DNA from: Catellatospora sichuanensis
GTDB lineage: Bacteria > Actinomycetota > Actinomycetes > Mycobacteriales > Micromonosporaceae
Reading direction: 5' to 3'
DNA length: 64,000 nucleotides
Assembly (NCBI RefSeq): GCF_007483665.1
Contig: NZ_VIQO01000033.1
Location: 94,298-158,297, forward strand
The number at the start of each line of letters is the position of its first letter. Position 1 is the first letter of the stretch. Position numbers and translations under genes: made by a program. Below, one piece after another: positions 38,782 to 48,503 of this stretch. The notes beneath the pieces are model-generated. The model was not told where the DNA came from and did no database searches. It saw only the letters and a list, made by a program, of their open reading frames with translations.

Positions 38782-40189
38782 CAGCGATCTCCTCGACGTT
38801 GTCAGGTAGGAAGGGAGCCAGCGGCGGAAGCTGGTCGACGGAGTCGAGGCCCAGCTTCTCCAGGAACAGGCTCGTGGTGCGGTAGAGGTAGGCGCCCGAC
38901 TCGGGCTCGGTGCCGCACTCTTCGATCATGCCCCGGGTGACCAGGGTACGGATGACGCCGTCGCAGTTGACGCCGCGGATCGCGGAGATCCGCGAGCGGG
39001 TCACCGGCTGCTTGTACGCGACCACCGCAAGCGTCTCCAAGGACGCCTGGGTCAGCCGCAACTGCTGCCCGTCCAGCACGAACCGCTCCACGTAGGGCGC
39101 GTACTCGGCCCGGGTGTAGAGCCGCCAGCCGCCCGCGGCGCGGCGCAGGTCGAAGCCGCGGTGCTGGCGGGTGTAGGAGGCCGACAGGTCGATCAGCGTG
39201 CCCGCGATCAGCTCGGCGGGCACCTCCAGCACCTCAGCGAGGGTCAGCTCGCTGACCGGCTCGTCGACGACCAGCAGGATCGCCTCCAGGGTCGGCACGA
39301 GATCCGCCTCGGCGAGGCCGGGCGGCGGGGTGGCGAGCTTGGATCCGGCGTACGCAACCGCGGCCTCGCCGCTGTCGTCCGGCCCGTCCACGTCGAAGCC
39401 CGGTGCGGTCGGTTCGTCCAGGCCGAGCGCCGCGGCGAGGTCGTCGACGGCGATGATCTCCGCCACGTCCTCGTCGTCCGGCTCGTGCTGCGCCTGCCCA
39501 GCCGGGTCGTCCACGAGCGTGACCGGCACGTCGGCGGGTGCTGCCGAGCGGCCGTCGAACGCGGACACGTCATCCGCAGCGTCCGCCGCCTCGGGTCGCG
39601 TCGTCTCAGGTGCCGTCGCTTCAGGTGCTGTGGCCTCGGGTTCCGGAGCGTTCTCGACCGCGGCGAGCGCCTCAGCGGCATCGTGGGCCTCAGCCGCTTC
39701 CTGCGCCTCAGCGGCGTCCTGCGCCTCAGCGGCGTCGAGCACCTCGGCCTCCGAGGGGGCTGTCGGCTCAGCCGCCGCCCCGGGCTCGTCGACCGGTTCC
39801 CCGGATTCGGCGGGGTCCAGCGCCTTGGCCTCGACTCCGGACTGGTCCTCGGCGGTGTCCAGGGGACCGGCCAGGTCATCCGGTCCGCAGTCGAGACTGC
39901 TGTCCTCGTCCGCCGGTTCCGCCGTCGCCGATGCGTCGTCCGCGGGCTCGGCCGCCACCGGCTCGACAGGCTCGACGAGCGGCTCAGCCGTGACATCGAG
40001 CCGCGCGTCATCGGGCAGCGGCACCCCGCCCGCTGGTCCTTCGACCAGCGAACTCTCCGGCTCGGCGTTAAGAAGGTGCCCTTCCTCTACGGAATCCGTT
40101 AAGAAGGTGCCCTTGCTTTCTTCGGGGGTGCGGGCCCACGGGGGGACCCAGGCTGCGGCTTGTTGTTCGAGGGACTCGTTGTCACTCAT
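38768..40189 (-). CDS. scpB: Condensin subunit ScpB with a long acidic N-terminal extension
   Basis: The last ~190 of 473 residues are a normal ScpB: two winged-helix domains with VPTLEAILLVVDEPVSELTLAEVLEVP and TRSRISAIRGVNCDGVIRTLVTRGMIEE. ScpB joins ScpA and SMC to organise the chromosome. The first ~280 residues are low-complexity Ala/Glu/Pro/Asp sequence with AAEAQDAAEAQEAAEAHDAAEA-type repeats, not part of the fold. Typical ScpB is about 200 residues. An 18-base direct repeat encodes part of the lead (GTFLTDSVEEGHLLN). ATG 40189, nine bases after GGGGGAG, is preferred to 40207. It overlaps scpA by eight bases. Confidence 0.92.
   Translation of the reverse strand: MSDNESLEQQAAAWVPPWARTPEESKGTFLTDSVEEGHLLNAEPESSLVEGPAGGVPLPDDARLDVTAEPLVEPVEPVAAEPADDASATAEPADEDSSLDCGPDDLAGPLDTAEDQSGVEAKALDPAESGEPVDEPGAAAEPTAPSEAEVLDAAEAQDAAEAQEAAEAHDAAEALAAVENAPEPEATAPEATAPETTRPEAADAADDVSAFDGRSAAPADVPVTLVDDPAGQAQHEPDDEDVAEIIAVDDLAAALGLDEPTAPGFDVDGPDDSGEAAVAYAGSKLATPPPGLAEADLVPTLEAILLVVDEPVSELTLAEVLEVPAELIAGTLIDLSASYTRQHRGFDLRRAAGGWRLYTRAEYAPYVERFVLDGQQLRLTQASLETLAVVAYKQPVTRSRISAIRGVNCDGVIRTLVTRGMIEECGTEPESGAYLYRTTSLFLEKLGLDSVDQLPPLAPFLPDNVEEIADEQR
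40066..40114. repeat. Direct repeat inside scpB, resembling a dispersed intergenic repeat
   Basis: CGTTAAGAAGGTGCCCTT occurs at 40066-40083 and again at 40097-40114, a period of 31 bases. It is low in GC against its surroundings and lies within the scpB coding frame. The string recalls a TTAAGAAGG...CCCTT repeat that I remember from intergenic regions of Micromonosporaceae, so this may be an inserted repeat copy now read as protein. Confidence 0.65.
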
Positions 40190-41234
40190 TGGTTTCTGCT
40201 CCCCCACCCTTGCCGGGCTGTTGCACCGCGGGCGCGGCGTCGTCCGGCGCCTCCGGTGTACCCGGGTCGATCAGTTCCGTAGCCGGGTCGGCCGGGTCCT
40301 CGTCGGGCTCGTCGCCGTCGGGCTCGTCGCCGTCGGGCTCGTCGCCGTCGGACAGCACCGGGGCCTCGGCGGCGAGTGCCTGTTTCGCCTCGTCGTCGCC
40401 GTCGTAGTCGTCGACCGCGAGGTCGCCTGCGGCCGTCTCGCCGCCGGTCCAGTGCACCGTCAGCTCACCCAGCGCCAGTTCCTGGTCGAAGCCGACCAGG
40501 CCTTCGCGATACAGCTCCAGCAGGGCGAGGAAGCGGGCGACCACCTCCAGGGTGTTCTCGCAGTCCTCGGTGAGCTGGCGGAAGGTGGCGCTGCCCAGTT
40601 CGAACAGGCGGTTGCGCAGCAGCTCGGCGTGTTCGCGGACACTGACCCGGACCTGGTGGATGTGCGCGACGGAGACCAGCGGCGGGGCCGCCTTGGGGGT
40701 GAACGCCTTGAGCGCGAGCTTGGCCAGCCGGTCCACCCCGATGCCCAGGATCAGATCCGGCAGCGCCTCGGCGTACTGCGCCTCCAGCGCGACCGCCCGC
40801 GGCCAGCGGCGCCCGCCGGTGGCCTCCAGGTCGGCGATGAACGCGGCGGCCTGCTTGAACGCGCGGTACTGCAGCAGCCGGGCGAAGAGCAGGTCCCGGG
40901 CCTCCAGCAGGGCGAGGTCCTCCTCGTTCTCCACCTGGGCGGCCGGCAGCAGCCGGGCGGCCTTGAGGTCGAGCAGGGTGGCCGCGATGACCAGGAACTC
41001 ACTGGCCTCGTCGAGGTCCCAGTCCTTGCCCATGGCCCGGATGTGGGCGATGAAGTCGTCGGTCACCCGGTGCAGCGCGACCTCGGTGACATCGAGCTTG
41101 TGCTTGCCGATGAGCTGCAGCAGCAGGTCGAACGGGCCTTCGAAGTTGGTGAGCCGCACGGTGAAGCGGCCTGAACCGGACGGTTCAGCCGACTGCTCTC
41201 CGGCCGGGTCGGCCGTCACCACGGGATCGCTCAC
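40182..41234 (-). CDS. scpA: Condensin subunit ScpA
   Basis: The 350-residue kleisin begins with the conserved SMC-head-binding region (FTVRLTNFEGPFDLLLQLIGKHKLDVTEVALHRVTDDFIAHI). It continues with EASEFLVIAATLLDLKAARLLP and the C-terminal winged helix (EDCENTLEVVARFLALLELYREGLV). It bridges SMC and ScpB. An acidic tail carries GDEPDGDEPDGDEPDE repeats. The start is GTG 41234. The gene sits 52 bases after parA and overlaps scpB, so segregation and condensation proteins are co-expressed. Confidence 0.95.
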   Translation of the reverse strand: MSDPVVTADPAGEQSAEPSGSGRFTVRLTNFEGPFDLLLQLIGKHKLDVTEVALHRVTDDFIAHIRAMGKDWDLDEASEFLVIAATLLDLKAARLLPAAQVENEEDLALLEARDLLFARLLQYRAFKQAAAFIADLEATGGRRWPRAVALEAQYAEALPDLILGIGVDRLAKLALKAFTPKAAPPLVSVAHIHQVRVSVREHAELLRNRLFELGSATFRQLTEDCENTLEVVARFLALLELYREGLVGFDQELALGELTVHWTGGETAAGDLAVDDYDGDDEAKQALAAEAPVLSDGDEPDGDEPDGDEPDEDPADPATELIDPGTPEAPDDAAPAVQQPGKGGGAETNE

Positions 41235-41286
41235 GTCGCAAGTATCCCAGCAGGTCAGTTCGCGGGTGCAGGCCGGTGGGCCTGGG

Positions 41287-42216
41287 TCACCGGCGGGCGG
41301 CCTCGGCGGCGATGACCTCGCGCGCGAGCTGCCGGTAGTTGCGGGCGCCCGACGAGGCGGGATCCAGCGAGGTGATGGGCGCCCCGGCCACGGTCGACTC
41401 CGGGAACTTGACCGTCTTGGTGATCACGGTCTGGTACACCTTGTCGCCGAACGCCTCGACGACGCGCTGCAGCACCTGGCGGCAGTGCGTGGTGCGGCTG
41501 TCGTACATGGTGGCCAGGATGCCCTCGAGCTCAAGGTCGAAGTTGAGCCGCTCGCGCACCTTGTCGATGGTGTCCAGCAGCAGCGCCACACCGCGCAGGC
41601 TGAAGAATTCGCACTCCAGCGGGATGAGCACGCCGTGGGCGACGGTCAGCGCGTTGATGGCCAGCAGGCCCAGCGACGGCTGGCAGTCGATGAGGATGTA
41701 GTCGTACTCCTTGCGCACCGTCTTCAGCACGCGGGCCAGCGCCATCTCGCGGGCGACCTCGTTGACGAGCTGGATCTCGGCGGCCGACAGGTCGATGTTG
41801 GCGGGCAGCAGGTGCAGCCCGGCGACGTCGGTCTTGATGATGACGTCCTCGGCGGTGACGTCGTCCTGCATGAGCAGGTTGTAGATGGACAGGTCGAGGT
41901 TGTGCGGGTTGACGCCGAGGCCGACGGAGAGCGCGCCCTGCGGGTCGAAGTCGACGAGCAGCACCTTGCGGCCGTACTCGGCCAGGGCCGCGCCCAGGTT
42001 GATGGTCGTCGTGGTCTTGCCCACGCCGCCCTTCTGGTTCGCCATCGCGATGATCCGGGAGGGACCGTGCCGATCGGTCGGCATCGGCTCAGGGATCTCC
42101 TTGCGGGCGGTGTAGGCGGACGGATCCGCCGGACCCAGGTCAGCACCGAGGTCCATGCGGGACTGTTCCGCCCGCAGCGTCGAGGTCCATGCCTCCGCGC
42201 GCCCGTTGCCTGCCAT
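41287..42216 (-). CDS. ParA/Soj-family ATPase
   Basis: The 309-residue protein has the deviant Walker A motif KGGVGKTTTTINLG, followed by VLLVDFDPQGALSVGLG and DYILIDCQPSLG, all typical of ParA ATPases that bind DNA cooperatively. An N-terminal lead of about 50 residues precedes the fold. There is no parB next to it: this is the second ParA that accompanies scpA/scpB in actinobacteria (Rv1708 type), distinct from the one near oriC. It probably cooperates with the SMC complex. Confidence 0.92.
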   Translation of the reverse strand: MAGNGRAEAWTSTLRAEQSRMDLGADLGPADPSAYTARKEIPEPMPTDRHGPSRIIAMANQKGGVGKTTTTINLGAALAEYGRKVLLVDFDPQGALSVGLGVNPHNLDLSIYNLLMQDDVTAEDVIIKTDVAGLHLLPANIDLSAAEIQLVNEVAREMALARVLKTVRKEYDYILIDCQPSLGLLAINALTVAHGVLIPLECEFFSLRGVALLLDTIDKVRERLNFDLELEGILATMYDSRTTHCRQVLQRVVEAFGDKVYQTVITKTVKFPESTVAGAPITSLDPASSGARNYRQLAREVIAAEAARR

Positions 42217-42413
42217 CTCCGCTACGCCCTTCCCGACGACTTCCGTCCGGCCGGATGAGGCACCGTCGTGAGTGGGCCATCAGCTGCCCGACCGGCCGCA
42301 TGCGTGTCGTCGTCGTCCGACTGTACGTCACCGACCACGCCGGTGCGCCGCCACGGCTCGGCGTGTCTTCACGATCCGGGCCGAACCCGGCAGTCGCAGG
42401 CTGTGAACAGCAT

Positions 42414-42445
42414 GATGCCGGTGGCGCGGGTGCGCCACCGGCATC
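42414..42445 (-). terminator. 14-bp-stem hairpin after ald
   Basis: Arms 42414-42427 and 42432-42445 (GATGCCGGTGGCGC and its complement) are perfect with a four-base loop, 13 bases after the ald stop. The following bases on the minus strand are mixed, not a T tract. The rest of the 242-base gap between ald and parA shows no gene. Confidence 0.75.
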
Positions 42446-42458
42446 AGGAAAACACTGC

Positions 42459-43571
42459 TCAGAGCAGCGAGTCGACGTCCACGGCGGTGAGGCCGTGCGC
42501 CTCGGCCACCGGGCCGTAGGTGATCTCGCCGGCGTGGGTGTTCAGGCCCAGCTTCAGGGCGGGGTCGCGGCGCAGCGCCTCCTGCCAGCCGTAGTTGGCC
42601 AGCTCGACGGCGTACGGCAGGGTCACGTTGGTCAGCGCGTAGGTGCTGGTGTGCGGAACTGCGCCGGGCATGTTCGCCACGCAGTAGAAGACCGACTCGT
42701 GCACCTTGTACACCGGGTTGGCGTGGGTGGTCGGGTGCGAGTCCTCGAAGCAGCCGCCCTGGTCGATCGAGATGTCGACGAGCACGCTGCCCGGCTTCAT
42801 CCGGCTCACCAGTTCGTTGCTGACCAGCGTCGGGGCCTTCGCGCCCGGCACCAGCACGGCGCCGATGACCAGGTCGGCCTCCAGCACGGCGCGCTCGAGC
42901 TCGAACGCGTTCGACATGACGGTGCGCACCTGGCCGTTGAACAGCTGGTCGACCTCGCGCAGCTTCTTGATGTTCTTGTCCAGCACGGTGACCTCGAAGG
43001 CCAGGCCGTGGGCGATGGTGGCGGCGTTCATGCCGGACACGCCCGCGCCGATCACGACGGCCTTCGCCGGGCGCACGCCGGGCACGCCGCCGGGCAGCAC
43101 GCCCCGGCCGCCCGCGAAGCGCATCAGGTGGTACGCACCGACCTGCGGGGCGAGCCGGCCGGCCACCTCGCTCATCGGGGCCAGCAGCGGCAGGGCGCGG
43201 TCGGCGGTCTCCACCGTCTCGTACGCGACGGCGGTGACCTTCTGCGTCATCAGCGCGTCGGTGCACTCCTTGGACGCGGCCAGGTGCAGGTAGGTGAAGA
43301 GCACCTGCCCCTCGCGCATGCGGTGGTACTCCTCGGCGATGGGCTCCTTGACCTTGAGGATCAGCTCGGCGTCGGCCCACACCTCGTCCGCGGTGGACAG
43401 GATGGCCGCGCCGGCCGCGACGTACTCCTCGTCGGTGATGGAGGAGCCCAGACCGGCGCCGGTCTCGATGACGACGTCGTGTCCGTTGCGAACGAACTCG
43501 TGTACGCCCGCCGGGGTGATCGCCACCCGGTACTCGTGGTTCTTGACCTCGCGGGGGATACCGACCTTCAC
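42459..43571 (-). CDS. ald: Alanine dehydrogenase
   Basis: The 370-residue enzyme interconverts L-alanine and pyruvate plus ammonia with NAD. It begins MKVGIPREVKNHEYRVAITP (pyruvate-binding Arg and Lys region) and has HMREGQVLFTYLHLA, the NAD-binding fold AVVIGAGVSGMNAATIA and ISIDQGGCFEDSHPTTH. Length equals the family norm. An SD (GAGGAAGG) precedes ATG 43571. It is followed by a strong hairpin, so it is probably a separate transcription unit. The 227 bases upstream hold a small dyad (TGACATGGTGTCA, 43711-43723) that may be a regulator site. Confidence 0.96.
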   Translation of the reverse strand: MKVGIPREVKNHEYRVAITPAGVHEFVRNGHDVVIETGAGLGSSITDEEYVAAGAAILSTADEVWADAELILKVKEPIAEEYHRMREGQVLFTYLHLAASKECTDALMTQKVTAVAYETVETADRALPLLAPMSEVAGRLAPQVGAYHLMRFAGGRGVLPGGVPGVRPAKAVVIGAGVSGMNAATIAHGLAFEVTVLDKNIKKLREVDQLFNGQVRTVMSNAFELERAVLEADLVIGAVLVPGAKAPTLVSNELVSRMKPGSVLVDISIDQGGCFEDSHPTTHANPVYKVHESVFYCVANMPGAVPHTSTYALTNVTLPYAVELANYGWQEALRRDPALKLGLNTHAGEITYGPVAEAHGLTAVDVDSLL

Positions 43572-43798
43572 GACTGCACCTTCCTCGAACCTGCGCTTGC
43601 GGGAGGGCCCGACGGCGCCGTTGCCGCAGGTCTACCCCCCGCGGCGGCAGTCTAGGCCCGGAAAACGGGCCAAAGTGGTTGACAGGATGCAAGCTGATGA
43701 CTCGTCGGCCTGACATGGTGTCAACACGGCACGCTGCCGCCCTGCGGTAGCTCCAAGGATAGTGCTGAATCGGATAATTGCCGCTTACCGCCTGCCCC

Positions 43799-44389
43799 TC
43801 ATCGGGGCGGGAGCGGGGCGTCGGCGGGGCGCAGGCCCTGAAAGCCCGTGTCGCGGGCGCGGGCGGCGGCGAGCAGGCCGCCGACGGCGGGGCCGTTGCT
43901 GATGCGGCCGTCGAAGACCATGGCCAGGGCGTCGTCGAGCGGGACGAGGTCGACCTTCATGTCGGCCTCCTCATCAGTGCGGGCATGCCGCTCGTGCGCG
44001 GGGACCTCGACCAGGTCGCGGGCCAGGAAGACGCGGATCATCTCGTCGGAGCAGCCCGGCGTGGTGAACATGTCCACCAGCAGGTCGACGCGGCCCGCGG
44101 TCAGGTCTGCCTCCTCGGCCAGCTCGCGCAGCGCGGCGGCGGCCAGGCCCTCGCCCTGCACGTCGATCAGGCCGGCGGGCAGCTCCCACAGATAGCGGCC
44201 CACCGGGTGCCGGTACTGGCGGACCAGCACCACCCGCCCGGCGTCGTCGAGGGCCACCACGCCCACCGCGCCTACGTGGCGCACCACGTCCCGCGCAGCG
44301 ACCTCTCCGCCCGGCATCGTCACCTGATCGGTGACGACCCGGAAGATGCGCCCGTTGAACCGCTCGGTGCTGCCGACGACCTCGTACAC
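43799..44389 (-). CDS. ADP-ribose pyrophosphatase-type Nudix hydrolase
   Basis: The 196-residue protein matches the ADPRase group: VVLVRQYRHPVGRYLWELPAGLID, the Nudix helix LAAAALRELAEEADL and the later FTTPGCSDEMIRVFLARDL. The catalytic REx2EE is intact, though the usual final glycine of the box is Asp. ADP-ribose is the expected substrate, giving AMP and ribose phosphate. The start is GTG 44389. It follows pyrG on the same strand, the conserved actinobacterial order (Rv1699-Rv1700 type), but a 19-bp-stem hairpin separates them. Confidence 0.88.
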   Translation of the reverse strand: MYEVVGSTERFNGRIFRVVTDQVTMPGGEVAARDVVRHVGAVGVVALDDAGRVVLVRQYRHPVGRYLWELPAGLIDVQGEGLAAAALRELAEEADLTAGRVDLLVDMFTTPGCSDEMIRVFLARDLVEVPAHERHARTDEEADMKVDLVPLDDALAMVFDGRISNGPAVGGLLAAARARDTGFQGLRPADAPLPPR

Positions 44390-44408
44390 ACGGTCTCCTC
44401 GTCCAGAA

Positions 44409-44450
44409 ACGACGCTGGTCGTGGGACGGGCGTCCCACGACCAGCGTCGT
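44409..44450 (-). terminator. 19-bp-stem hairpin after pyrG
   Basis: Arms 44409-44427 and 44432-44450 are perfectly complementary around a GGGC loop, starting 21 bases after the pyrG stop. This is a very stable intrinsic terminator or processing site within a conserved gene pair. Confidence 0.75.
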
Positions 44451-44470
44451 CGATCAGTATCCGGCCGGCG

Positions 44471-46180
<1,710 letters not shown>

Positions 46181-46214
46181 TCACCCTAACACGGGTCCGG
46201 CGTTCATCCGCGGG

Positions 46215-48503
46215 CTACGGGCCCGAAACCGCCTCGGGGGTGTCGTCGGTCACCGCGACGGGGGCCGGTGGTTGCTCCGCCACCGGGTTGCCCTCGCTCA
46301 TCGGCGGGTTCGGCGACTCCTCGGCGATCCGGGTGCGGTCGGCGGCGTGGCCGAGGACCCGCATCGCCCCCAGCGTGAGGATCGGGATCGCGGTGGCGGC
46401 CGCGGCGCCCATCACGTTGAGCGCCGCGCCGCCCAGCAGCCCGCCCACGATCGAGGCGAGCCAGAGACCGGCCACCGCCGCGCGGATGGCCGGGTAGATG
46501 CCGTACAGCCGCTTCAAGCCGCCCCACGGGCGCATCAGCACCACCCACAGGAACACCGCCGAGACCAGCGCGAGCACGGTGAGCGGGCTGGTGAACAGGG
46601 CGATCCGGTTGGCGTCGCCGAGCCGGCTCAGGGTCGGCCCGGAGGTGCCGTCGGACAACTGGGTGAGGAAGCGGCCGAGGCTGCCCTGCTGGTCCACCGG
46701 CTGGCGCACGTCGACCAATGCGAACACGACGGTCGCGGCCAGCCCGGCGAGCATGGCCAGGGCGAGCCGCTTGAAGGTGAGCCAGCCGCCGGGGCACAGC
46801 GCCGCGGTCAGGCACACGCCCGCGGTCAGCGCGACGGCGCCGCCCGCGTCGGCGCCCAGCGCCGGGATGCCGACCAGCAGCACGCCCGCCGCGCCGATCG
46901 CGCCGACCAGCAGCGGGCGGTTGCGCTGCGGCACCAGCTGGGCCAGCGTGCCCGCGGTGAGCAGCACCCCCGCGAAGAACACGCCCATGCCGACCATGCC
47001 GATGCCCGCGTACCGGGTGCCCTCCAGCACCGAGTAGCCGGCCACGCCGTTGAGCTGGAGCCGAGCCCCGGTCAACAGGTCGATGCCGACCACGGCGGCG
47101 GCGATCGCGGCCACCACGCCGACCGGCCCGAGGGTGCGCTTGCGGTACACGGGCAGCCGGACCGTGACGAACGTGAGCAGCAGGGTGATACCGGCCGTGA
47201 CCAGGCCGAAGATCAGACCGCGGCGGCCGAACCGCCACCATGGCACCACGCCGGCGATCAGCGCGGCGGGCAGCGCCAGCGAGGCGCCGGTCAACAGCAC
47301 CTCCAGCAGGCTCACCAGCCGCTGCGGAGGCGGGGTGGGTCCCGTCGGCCCGGCATGGCGGTAACTGCGCCGCAGCAGCGGCACCACGGCCGTGAACAGG
47401 CCGATCTGCACCAGCGCCAGCAGCCAGAAGAACGACGCCGACACGGTGCGGGAGGCTGCGGCGCGCCGGTCGGCGTCGGTGCCCGCCGCGGTCGCCTGGC
47501 CCAGGTCCGCCGGACGCCCGTCGGCCAGCACGGCCGGATGCCCGACCATGATCCGCTTGGGTACGTCCCGGCCGAGCAGGTGGAGCGCGGTCGGCGCGAG
47601 GTCGACCAGCTGCAGGTAGCCGGCGCGGCCGGTGGTGGCCGAGGTCAGGTAGCCGCCCTCCCAGCCCTTGCCGTCGGCGATCACCGCGTGCAGCCGGGAG
47701 CTGGCCTCGGTGTCGGCGACCCCGGCGACGAGCAGCGTGGAGTTCTTCGGGCGAGCCGCGAGCAGCTGCCCGAGCTGCTTGTCCACGGCGGCCGCCTGGC
47801 GCAGCCGCTGCGCCGGGGTGCGCCCGTCGATCGCGCCCAGGTCGACGATGGTGAGCAGGCACTCGTTGAGCGCCTTCGTCGCCTCGGGCGCGGCCGGCAG
47901 CTTGGGGTGATACCGGTCGACCCGGCCGTACGAGCGGGCCGCCGCGACCGCCGCCCCCGGGCCGACCGCCGCGGTGCAGCGCACCGACTGGGCCAGCGCC
48001 CCCGGCACGGTTCCGTACGGCAGCTCGCGCTGGCGCTCCACGACCGCCTCCTGGTCGGGCAGGTAGGCCCCGATCGCGTCCGGGCGCTCGATCGCGACGT
48101 CCAGCTTCTGGCACAGCTGGGGCGCGTCGGGGTCCGGCTGGGTGGCGCCGTCGGCGGGCTTCTCGCCGACGCCGGTGCGCTCGGCGTAGTTGCCCGCGCC
48201 CAGCGTCAGCCAGCCGTCGGCCGGGCAGGTGGGCGTGTGCGCCGACCGGGTCGACAGCGAACCGATCGAGCCGCGCTCGGCCAGCTTCCACAGGTTCGGG
48301 GTCCGGTCGGCGTCGATGTCGTCCCAGCGCAGCCCGGCCGCACCCGCGATGAGCACGTAATCGGCCTCGTCGTCCTCGGTGGTGGGCCCCGCGGCGGCCG
48401 CGGCCGACGGGAACAGCGTCCCGGCCAGCGGCAGGACGAGACCGAGCAGCGCCAGCAGGGTCAGTAGGAGGGCCGTGGACAGGGGTGCCGGCCGGCGGAG
48501 CAT
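46215..48503 (-). CDS. Membrane protein with an alkaline-phosphatase/sulfatase-like domain
   Basis: The 762-residue protein has a signal peptide (LSTALLLTLLALLGLVLPL). An outside domain of about 350 residues follows, with the alkaline-phosphatase-fold pattern (VLIAGAAGLRWDDID, RTPNLWKLAERGSIGSLSTRS, LVDLAPTALHLLG). About ten membrane helices form the C-terminal half. Metal-binding residues look reduced compared with active phosphatases, so catalysis is uncertain. It overlaps the GT4 gene by one base (TGATG) and belongs to the murJ/steA operon, which suggests a role in exporting or tailoring an envelope glycan. No experimentally named homologue comes to mind. Confidence 0.7.
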   Translation of the reverse strand: MLRRPAPLSTALLLTLLALLGLVLPLAGTLFPSAAAAAGPTTEDDEADYVLIAGAAGLRWDDIDADRTPNLWKLAERGSIGSLSTRSAHTPTCPADGWLTLGAGNYAERTGVGEKPADGATQPDPDAPQLCQKLDVAIERPDAIGAYLPDQEAVVERQRELPYGTVPGALAQSVRCTAAVGPGAAVAAARSYGRVDRYHPKLPAAPEATKALNECLLTIVDLGAIDGRTPAQRLRQAAAVDKQLGQLLAARPKNSTLLVAGVADTEASSRLHAVIADGKGWEGGYLTSATTGRAGYLQLVDLAPTALHLLGRDVPKRIMVGHPAVLADGRPADLGQATAAGTDADRRAAASRTVSASFFWLLALVQIGLFTAVVPLLRRSYRHAGPTGPTPPPQRLVSLLEVLLTGASLALPAALIAGVVPWWRFGRRGLIFGLVTAGITLLLTFVTVRLPVYRKRTLGPVGVVAAIAAAVVGIDLLTGARLQLNGVAGYSVLEGTRYAGIGMVGMGVFFAGVLLTAGTLAQLVPQRNRPLLVGAIGAAGVLLVGIPALGADAGGAVALTAGVCLTAALCPGGWLTFKRLALAMLAGLAATVVFALVDVRQPVDQQGSLGRFLTQLSDGTSGPTLSRLGDANRIALFTSPLTVLALVSAVFLWVVLMRPWGGLKRLYGIYPAIRAAVAGLWLASIVGGLLGGAALNVMGAAAATAIPILTLGAMRVLGHAADRTRIAEESPNPPMSEGNPVAEQPPAPVAVTDDTPEAVSGP

